Of a stretch of DNA of 44,633 nucleotides, positions 1 to 5,698 are shown one piece after another. Position 1 is the stretch's first letter; every line of letters starts with the position of its first letter. Position numbers and translations under genes: made by a program. The stretch lies in assembly GCF_002837185.1 (NCBI RefSeq), contig NZ_KZ477996.1, positions 1 to 44,633 on the forward strand. Reading direction: 5' to 3'. Origin of the DNA: Pseudomonas fluorescens (GTDB lineage Bacteria > Pseudomonadota > Gammaproteobacteria > Pseudomonadales > Pseudomonadaceae). The notes below the pieces were generated by a model, which saw only the letters and a list, made by a program, of their open reading frames with translations, did no database searches and was not told the origin of the DNA.

Positions 1-63
1 GGGTTACCCACGAATTCAAGCCTGCGTTCGGCCAGCGTGGTTTAACGGGGCGCCTGAGATCAA
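1..63. repeat. Dispersed repeat, right-hand part (copy 1)
   Basis: The first ~63 bases match 5463-5525 with only two mismatches (positions 6 and 13). The second copy belongs to a larger palindromic element, so this is probably the right end of such an element whose left half lies outside the window. The two copies are direct repeats bracketing the regulator/dehydrogenase/binding-protein block. No gene is seen between here and 304. Confidence 0.8.
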
Positions 64-116
64 GATCAAAAGCGCGGCGGCCTTAGAGCCGACCGGTATC
101 TTGTGCCGATCCGCGA

Positions 117-230
117 TCCAAATGTGGGGGGTGGTGCGACGATTCGACTTGCCTGCGATGGCGGTGTGTCAGTCACGAATGCACTTACTGACTCTCCCTC
201 ATCGGGGGCAAGCCCCCTCCCACATTTGGA
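117..230. repeat. REPIN (paired inverted REP sequences)
   Basis: A REP core in reverse orientation sits at 201-223. The outer 12 bases (TCCAAATGTGGG at 117-128 and CCCACATTTGGA at 219-230) are exact inverted repeats. The left half is degenerate after its first bases. This fits the REPIN organisation of the P. fluorescens group. It lies just beyond the end of the leftward regulator gene and may act in transcript ending or stability. Confidence 0.8.
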
Positions 231-303
231 TTACGCAGCGTCAGATAGATACGCGTTGGCTGTCCGGCCGTCACGGGAGCAAGCCTCGAACATTAGTAAC
301 CGT

Positions 304-2265
304 TCAGAGCCCGCGAAAATCCCCGGCATTCAACCCAAACCGATTCATCTTGTTGTAAAGCCCGCCCCGGGACACGTTCAACTGCCGGGCGGCCAGGCGG
401 ATATTGCCACCGGTGTTTTTCAGCGCGGCAACGATGGCGTGCCTTTCGTGACTGCTCAGGTCTTGGGTAAGTTGCGGCGCATAGGCATGGACCAGCGGAC
501 GAGGCCGGGTGTCCAGCGGCAAGTCGCCCGGCTGGATCAACTCCCCCATGGCCAGGTTGGTCGCCCGTTCGATGGCGTTTTCCAACTCGCGCACGTTGCC
601 CGGCCAGGCATGGGCGCAAAGCAGGGCCAGCGCATCCGGGGAGAAACCCTGCACCGATTTGCGCAACGAGCGCGCGCAGCGTTTGAGGAAGTGCCGTGCC
701 AGCAAGGGAATGTCTTCGCGGCGCATCCGCAGCGGCGGCACCGTCAGGTTCAGCACATTCAGGCGGTAGTACAGGTCTTCGCGAAACGCGCCTTCGGCCA
801 CTGCCTGGCTGAGATTGCGGTGGGTGGCGGCGATGATGCGCACATCCACTTGGCGTGCGCTTTTTGCGCCAACCCGCGCGACTTCACCTTCCTGCAACAC
901 CCGCAACAGGCTGACCTGGGCGTCGAAAGACATGTCGCCAATCTCATCCAGGAAAATGGTGCCGCCATCGGCCAGCTCGAACTTGCCCGCCGAGCCGCCA
1001 CGGGCTGAACCGGTGAACGCGCCCTCGACGTGCCCGAACAACTCACTCTGCACCAGGTCCCGTGGAATGGCGCCGCAGTTGACCGCCACGAACGGGCCGT
1101 GGCAACGCTCGCTGGCATTGTGGATGGCCTGGGCGAACAACTCCTTGCCGGTGCCGCTTTCGCCAAGGATCAGCGTGGTGGAATCACTGCGGCTGGCGAT
1201 GCGCCCCAGGTGCAGCGCGTCCTGGATCGCCTGCGACGCGCCCTGGATGGTGTCGAAGGTATAACGCGCCTGGGTGCCGACAATGCGCCGGGTGATTTCA
1301 CGAATGCGCCGGTTTTCGCGCAGCGACACAATCACCCCGCCCTGCCCCAGCGGGCACACCGAGACCAGGCAGGCAAGTTGGCTGCGATCATGCAGCTGGA
1401 ACGTGCAATCCAGATCGCGCACAGACTCGCCCAGCGCATCGCTCAATTCACTGCGGCCCAGGCACTGGAAGGGACTGCCAATCAGCTCCAGTCCCACCCC
1501 GAACAACTGCCGGGCATAGCGGTTAAGCGCCTTGATGCAGCCGCGTTCATCCACGACCACAAGGCCTTCGTTGAGCACTTCGAGCACGGTTTGCTGTTCT
1601 TCCAGCAGCGCTTGCAGCGCCATCTGCCGCGACACGGCTTCAGCGGCCGCCTGCACGGTGCCCAGGGTATGAAAGTGAAACCAGCCGGGTTCGGCGGTGA
1701 GCGTCAGCACGGCCAGAGTCTGGCCCTGGGCATTCTTGATCGGTGCGGCGGCGCAGTGCATGCGGCGCTGACGCAGGCCGACCGCGAAGTTTTCTTCGGC
1801 CAGCACATACACCAGATGATCTTCAGCCAGCGCCAGGCCGGTGCAGTTGGTGCCCTGGACCGATTCGAGCAGACGACTGCCCACGGGCGTGATATCCAGC
1901 CCGCAGAAATACAAGGTGGTGCCCTCGCCATCGGTGAGGTTGATATGCCCGCGCGGGTTGTACGCCAGCAACCCCTGCATGACTTGCGCGGCGGCGGCGA
2001 TCAGCACGCGGTGGTTGGCCAGCGTGGCCGCGAGGCTGTCGGCGGCGACGAAGCGGTAAGCGTTATCTGCCGGATCAATGCCGGCCTTGACGCTGCGCCG
2101 CCAGGAATCCCAGATGCTTTGACGAACCTGCGGCGGGCACTCTGACTGGCCGCGCAGGCAGGCCTGCCACGCCTGCTCCAACGCCGCGACCGGGCCGTCA
2201 TTCAGCGCGGCGGGGCCCAGCGCCGTCAGGTAATCGAGGTCTTGCGCACTCATCGCCAGTGTCAT
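304..2265 (-). CDS. Sigma-54-dependent enhancer-binding regulator, AcoR-like
   Basis: This 653-residue protein has the full layout of an AcoR-type bacterial enhancer-binding protein. A GAF-like sensor occupies about 75-195 and a PAS-like segment about 225-330. The AAA+ ATPase spans about 340-575, with Walker A GESGTGK at 368-374, Walker B GTIFLDEIGD at 435-444, and the sigma-54 contact loop at 415-420. A Fis-type helix-turn-helix lies at about 605-646. The contact loop reads GAFTGS instead of the usual GAFTGA. It is divergent from the dehydrogenase operon, which has a clear -24/-12 promoter, so that operon is the likely target. The GAF domain presumably senses a small metabolite. Acetoin is the ligand of the AcoR namesake, but nothing here is acetoin metabolism, so the inducer is unknown. 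The first ATG is used, with GGAAG 6 bases upstream; the ATG at codon 5 is possible. Confidence 0.93.
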   Translation of the reverse strand: MTLAMSAQDLDYLTALGPAALNDGPVAALEQAWQACLRGQSECPPQVRQSIWDSWRRSVKAGIDPADNAYRFVAADSLAATLANHRVLIAAAAQVMQGLLAYNPRGHINLTDGEGTTLYFCGLDITPVGSRLLESVQGTNCTGLALAEDHLVYVLAEENFAVGLRQRRMHCAAAPIKNAQGQTLAVLTLTAEPGWFHFHTLGTVQAAAEAVSRQMALQALLEEQQTVLEVLNEGLVVVDERGCIKALNRYARQLFGVGLELIGSPFQCLGRSELSDALGESVRDLDCTFQLHDRSQLACLVSVCPLGQGGVIVSLRENRRIREITRRIVGTQARYTFDTIQGASQAIQDALHLGRIASRSDSTTLILGESGTGKELFAQAIHNASERCHGPFVAVNCGAIPRDLVQSELFGHVEGAFTGSARGGSAGKFELADGGTIFLDEIGDMSFDAQVSLLRVLQEGEVARVGAKSARQVDVRIIAATHRNLSQAVAEGAFREDLYYRLNVLNLTVPPLRMRREDIPLLARHFLKRCARSLRKSVQGFSPDALALLCAHAWPGNVRELENAIERATNLAMGELIQPGDLPLDTRPRPLVHAYAPQLTQDLSSHERHAIVAALKNTGGNIRLAARQLNVSRGGLYNKMNRFGLNAGDFRGL

Positions 2266-2277
2266 AAGCGGCTTCCA

Positions 2278-2325
2278 TGTTCATGTTGTCGACATGTCAG
2301 CATAGACATGTCATTTAAATGAACA
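2278..2325. promoter_or_regulatory. Candidate activator binding sites (nested palindromes)
   Basis: Two identical palindromes, GACATGTC, lie at 2291-2298 and 2305-2312. An outer inverted repeat, TGTTCAT (2278-2284) and ATGAACA (2319-2325), flanks them. The cluster is between the regulator start and the sigma-54 promoter, about 50-90 bases upstream of the -24 element. This is a reasonable place for binding of the divergent enhancer-binding protein. Binding is inferred. Confidence 0.5.
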
Positions 2326-2365
2326 CTATTTTTTTAAAAACCTTTATATATCAGCGGCTTGTATT

Positions 2366-2382
2366 TTGGCACAGCCCTTGCT
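2366..2382 (+). promoter_or_regulatory. Sigma-54 (-24/-12) promoter
   Basis: TTGGCACAGCCCTTGCT matches the RpoN consensus TGGCAC-N5-TTGCW exactly, with GG and GC at the right spacing. Transcription would start near 2393, about 48 bases before the dehydrogenase ATG. The divergent gene encodes a sigma-54 activator, so promoter and regulator support each other. Confidence 0.88.
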
Positions 2383-2440
2383 CTCGTCCCTTTGCCCGCC
2401 AGGACCGTCCTGGGGGGCCAACAATAAAAAGGGGTCATAC

Positions 2441-3445
2441 ATGAATACCAACAGCATTCGCCTGGGCTTGATCGGCGCCGGCCGCATGGGCAGCTTCCAT
2501 GGCCTCACGGCCGCCCGGCACATTCCCGGCGCCTGCCTTGCCGCCATCGCCGATCCTACCCCGGGGCAAGCCGCACGTCTGGCGGCAGAACTGGGTGTGG
2601 ACAAGGTCTACACCGACCCGCAGCAACTGCTCGACGACCCGGACATCGACGGCGTGCTCATCGCCGCCCCCGCCCGCAGCCATGCCGAACTGGTGATCAG
2701 CGCCGCCCGCGCCGGCAAGGGGATTTTCTGCGAGAAACCCATGGCCATTACCCTCGATGAAGCCGACCGCGCCATCGCCGCTGCCGCCGATGCCGGTGTG
2801 CCCCTGCAGGTTGGCTTCAACCGGCGTTTCGCCAAGAGCTTTCGCAGCGCACATCTGGACGTTGCCGCAGGACGCGTCGGCACCCCGCAGTTGCTGCGCT
2901 CACTGACCCGCGACCCGGCATTGCACAACCCGGCTGCGTCACCGCAATGGGTGATTTTCCTGGAAACCCTGATCCATGACTTCGACACCTTGCGCTACCT
3001 CAACCCCGGTGCCGAAGCGGTGCAGGTGCACGTGATGGCCGACGCGCTGATCGCCCCGGCATACAAGAGCCAAGGCTTGCTCGACACCGCCGTGGTGACG
3101 ATCCGCTTCGATAACGGTGCGATTGCCACCGCCGAAGCCAGCTTCCAGGCCGTGTATGGCTACGACATACGCGGTGAAGTGTTCGGCAGCGCCGGCATGC
3201 TGACCATGGGCGGCGTGCAGGCATCCGACCTGGTGCGCTACCAGGCCCAAGGCATCCAGGCCGACACCCAGCGCCTGGACACCGACTTGTTGCGCGATGC
3301 CTACATCGCCGAGCTCAACCACTTTGTCGACTGCCTGCAAAGCGGCGCCAAGCCCCTGGCCAGCGGTGAAGATGCGCGTGCCGCCCTAGCAATTGCGCGC
3401 GCGTGTATCGAGTCCTACGAGCAAGGCACGGCGGTGACCCTGTGA
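2441..3445 (+). CDS. Gfo/Idh/MocA-family NAD(P)-dependent dehydrogenase
   Basis: This 334-residue oxidoreductase has an N-terminal Rossmann fold with GAGRMG at 12-17, then the family EKP motif with catalytic Lys99. The C-terminal half is the alpha/beta substrate domain. The family oxidises sugars or polyols such as myo-inositol with NAD(P). In inositol dehydrogenases an Asp four residues before the catalytic His completes the triad (family knowledge). Here the segment reads ETLIHD, so a Glu (175) precedes His179, which may mark a different substrate. The ATG at 2441 follows AAGGGG and replaces a longer frame without a ribosome-binding site. It is first in a sigma-54-controlled operon, and its stop overlaps the next start. 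The substrate is not assignable; a sugar acid or inositol-like compound is likely. Confidence 0.9.
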   Translation: MNTNSIRLGLIGAGRMGSFHGLTAARHIPGACLAAIADPTPGQAARLAAELGVDKVYTDPQQLLDDPDIDGVLIAAPARSHAELVISAARAGKGIFCEKPMAITLDEADRAIAAAADAGVPLQVGFNRRFAKSFRSAHLDVAAGRVGTPQLLRSLTRDPALHNPAASPQWVIFLETLIHDFDTLRYLNPGAEAVQVHVMADALIAPAYKSQGLLDTAVVTIRFDNGAIATAEASFQAVYGYDIRGEVFGSAGMLTMGGVQASDLVRYQAQGIQADTQRLDTDLLRDAYIAELNHFVDCLQSGAKPLASGEDARAALAIARACIESYEQGTAVTL

Positions 3446-4221
3446 TCCCGTTCAAGCTGGCGGTCAGTGCCGAGATGGTGTTCCTTGACCTGCCGTTCGT
3501 GGAGCGGGTCAAACGGATTGATGCGCTCGGTTTCAGCGCCGAAATCTGGAGCTGGGCAGACAAGGACATCAACGCCCTGGCCGCGACAGGCGCCGACTTC
3601 ACCTCAATGACCGGCTACATCAGCGGCACGCTCACCGAGCCTGACGGTATCCGCCACTTGCTCGACAGCGCCCGTGAGTCCTTGAGCGTTGCCGAGCGCC
3701 TCGATTGCCCCAGCCTCAACCTGCACGGCACCGGCCTGGGTGACGGCGGCCTGCCGGTGCAGCCCGTGAGCCGAACCACCGGGCGCATGTGGCTGAGCGC
3801 CTGCAAGGCCCTGGAAAGGATCGCGCGCCTGGGCGAGGACGCTGGCCGTGTGTTCCTGCTGGAAAACCTCAACACCGAGCTGGACCACCCCGGCACCCCG
3901 TTCGCTCGCGCCGACGACACCCTGGCCCTGATCGAAGCGGTGGGCAGCGCGCATTTGAAGATGAACCTGGACCTGTACCACGCCCAGATCGGCGAGGGAA
4001 ACCTGATCGAGCTGATCCAGCGCGCCGGCCCCGCCATCGGTGAAATCCAGGTGGCCGACGTGCCTGGACGCCAGGAACCCGGTACCGGCGAAATCCATTA
4101 CCCGGCGATAGCCAGGGCCCTTCATGCCATGGGCTACAGCGGCGTGGTCGGCCTGGAAGGCTGGGCCAGCGGCGACAGCGAAGTGGCCCTGGAGCGTTTT
4201 CGCCAAGCGTTCACCCTATAA
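3442..4221 (+). CDS. TIM-barrel sugar isomerase, hydroxypyruvate isomerase-like
   Basis: The 259-residue product belongs to the AP-endonuclease-2-type TIM-barrel superfamily that includes hydroxypyruvate isomerase and keto-sugar epimerases. Likely metal ligands and catalytic acids are visible: Glu141 (LLENLN), Asp177 (NLDLYH), Gln203 (EIQVADVPGR) and Glu239 (GLEGW). This pattern is typical of the hydroxypyruvate isomerase branch. Translation probably starts at GTG 3442, overlapping the dehydrogenase stop as GTGA, which indicates coupling. The longer frame back to 3403 lies inside the dehydrogenase and is unlikely. Together with the dehydrogenase and binding protein it should act on an imported carbohydrate; the exact substrate is inferred only at class level. 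Confidence 0.85.
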   Translation: MIPFKLAVSAEMVFLDLPFVERVKRIDALGFSAEIWSWADKDINALAATGADFTSMTGYISGTLTEPDGIRHLLDSARESLSVAERLDCPSLNLHGTGLGDGGLPVQPVSRTTGRMWLSACKALERIARLGEDAGRVFLLENLNTELDHPGTPFARADDTLALIEAVGSAHLKMNLDLYHAQIGEGNLIELIQRAGPAIGEIQVADVPGRQEPGTGEIHYPAIARALHAMGYSGVVGLEGWASGDSEVALERFRQAFTL

Positions 4222-4239
4222 CAACAAGAGGAACACCTC

Positions 4240-5166
4240 ATGCATCGCTATTCATTGATCGTGGCCACACTGTTACTGCTGTTCAGCCAATCGAGCTTCG
4301 CCGCGTATCGCATCGGCGTGAGCATCGCGCGGGTCGACGATAACTTCATGACCTACGTGCGCACCGGCCTTGAAGCGGCCGCCTCGCAACAGGACGTGCA
4401 GATTCAGTTCGAGGATGCCCAGGGCGACGTGGTGCGCCAGCTCAATCAGGTCGAAGGCTTGCTCAACCAGAACGTCGACGCGGTGATCGTACTGCCGGTG
4501 GACACCGCCGCCACCGCCAACATCACCCGCGCGGCCGTCGCCAGCAAAACCCCGCTGGTGTACGTCAACCGCCACCCGGATGAACGCACATTGCCCGAGG
4601 GTGTGGTCACCGTGGCGTCCAACGACATTGAAGCCGGGCAATTGCAGATGCGCTACCTCGCGCAAAAGCTCGGCGGCAAGGGCAACGTGGCGATCATCAT
4701 GGGCGACCTGGCGCAAAACGCCACCCGAGACCGCACTGAAGGCGCCAGGCAGGTGCTCAAGGACTTTCCCGGCATCAGGGTTGTTGAGCAGCAAAGTGCC
4801 GAATGGCAACGCAGCAAGGCCATGGACCTGACCAGCAACTGGCTGCTGGCAGGCACACAGTTCGACGCGATTGTGGCCAACAACGATGAAATGGCGATTG
4901 GCGCCGCCATGGCATTACAGCAGGCGGGCAAGGCCAAGGGCGAAGTGGCGATTGTCGGTATCGATGGCCTGCCTGATGGGCTGGCGGCGATCCGGCGCGG
5001 CGTGCTCAGCGCATCGGTGTTCCAGGACCCCAAAGCCCAGGCGACCCAGGCCGTGCAGGCGGCAGTGCGGATGATCAAGGGCGAGCCGATTGAGTCAGAG
5101 GTGTGGGTGCCTTTCGAGCTGATCAAACCCGAACAGGTGGCCGTCTTCGAGAAACGCTACAAATAA
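4240..5166 (+). CDS. Periplasmic sugar-binding protein (RbsB-like, ABC type)
   Basis: The 308-residue protein has a Sec signal peptide (about 21 residues, ending SSFA) and a Peripla_BP_4/RbsB-type two-lobe fold. Family hallmarks include the N-terminal strand RIGVSIARVDDNFMTYVRTG, the inter-lobe segment NVDAVIVLPVDTAA, and the NNDEMAIGAAMAL and VGIDGLPDG motifs. Such proteins deliver ribose, inositol or other sugars to an ABC importer. No ATPase or permease of that importer is adjacent. The protein either serves a transporter encoded elsewhere or the locus has lost those genes. The ATG follows AAGAGGAA, 18 bases after the isomerase stop, as third gene of the sigma-54 operon. Confidence 0.9.
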   Translation: MHRYSLIVATLLLLFSQSSFAAYRIGVSIARVDDNFMTYVRTGLEAAASQQDVQIQFEDAQGDVVRQLNQVEGLLNQNVDAVIVLPVDTAATANITRAAVASKTPLVYVNRHPDERTLPEGVVTVASNDIEAGQLQMRYLAQKLGGKGNVAIIMGDLAQNATRDRTEGARQVLKDFPGIRVVEQQSAEWQRSKAMDLTSNWLLAGTQFDAIVANNDEMAIGAAMALQQAGKAKGEVAIVGIDGLPDGLAAIRRGVLSASVFQDPKAQATQAVQAAVRMIKGEPIESEVWVPFELIKPEQVAVFEKRYK

Positions 5167-5189
5167 ATCAAAGCCAAGAAGATTCAAAT

Positions 5190-5212
5190 GTGGGAGGGGG
5201 CTTGCCCCCGAT
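5190..5212. repeat. Single REP element
   Basis: A full REP core (GTGGGAGGGGGCTTGC followed by CCCCGAT) lies 24 bases after the binding-protein stop. No clear inverted partner was found within the next 100 bases, so it is listed as a singlet. Confidence 0.85.
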
Positions 5213-5289
5213 GGCGGCCTTTGGGCCGACTAGGATGTTGGATTAGACCCGAGTACATATCCGTTCCTGCGGTAATGGCGGCTGGCGGT

Positions 5290-5530
5290 TCCGCTTTTAC
5301 AGCGGGTCACTTTTGGAAAAGAGCCCCAAAAGTAACCAAAAAGGCTCTTGCCCCACCACTCGGCACCTCGCCCAGGCTCGGTGTGCCCGAACGCAGGCTT
5401 GAATCCGTGGGCCGCCGCAATGGGCCATCCCTGGCCCAGTGCGGCTAACCCGGCGTCCTGCCGGGTTGCCCACGGATTCAAGCCTGCGTTCGGCCAGCGT
5501 GGTTTAACGGGGCGCCTGAGATCAAAAGCA
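5290..5530. repeat. Long palindromic dispersed repeat (copy 2)
   Basis: Two perfect 26-base inverted arms lie at 5387-5412 and 5468-5493. Between them are two further hairpins: TGGGCCA/TGGCCCA at 5421-5438 and CCCGGC/GCCGGG at 5449-5465. The right part (5463-5525) repeats at 1-63. Short frames crossing it on both strands have no ribosome-binding site or family match, so the whole gap 5213-5698 is treated as non-coding. The element is likely one of the intergenic repeat families scattered in P. fluorescens genomes. Confidence 0.75.
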
Positions 5531-5591
5531 GATCAAGATCAAGGTCAAGAGCGGCTCGCTGCGCATCGTGGTTAGGGGGGCGCTGCAGTAT

Positions 5592-5615
5592 TGTGTAGAT
5601 ACCTGTGTAGATACC
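5592..5615. repeat. Tandem 12-base repeat
   Basis: TGTGTAGATACC occurs twice head to tail with no mismatch. It lies just before a degenerate REPIN in the gap downstream of the beta-glucosidase gene. Confidence 0.8.
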
Positions 5616-5621
5616 TAGGTG

Positions 5622-5692
5622 CCCGATAGCAGTGATTCAGTCGATACAAGTGTCGACTGGACAACCGCTATCGGGAGCAAGGCACCCTCCCG
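5622..5692. repeat. Degenerate REPIN
   Basis: CCCGATAGC (5622-5630) and GCTATCGGG (5667-5675) form a 9-base inverted repeat. The right half continues into a REP-like sequence with mismatches in the core. It sits at the 3' end of the leftward GH3 gene and may serve as its transcript end. Confidence 0.6.
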
Positions 5693-5698
5693 CAGGGA

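Noticed and set aside
5188..5575. Short frames within the palindromic repeat
   Set aside because: They arise from the repeat sequence on both strands, lack ribosome-binding sites and resemble each other because of the inverted arms.
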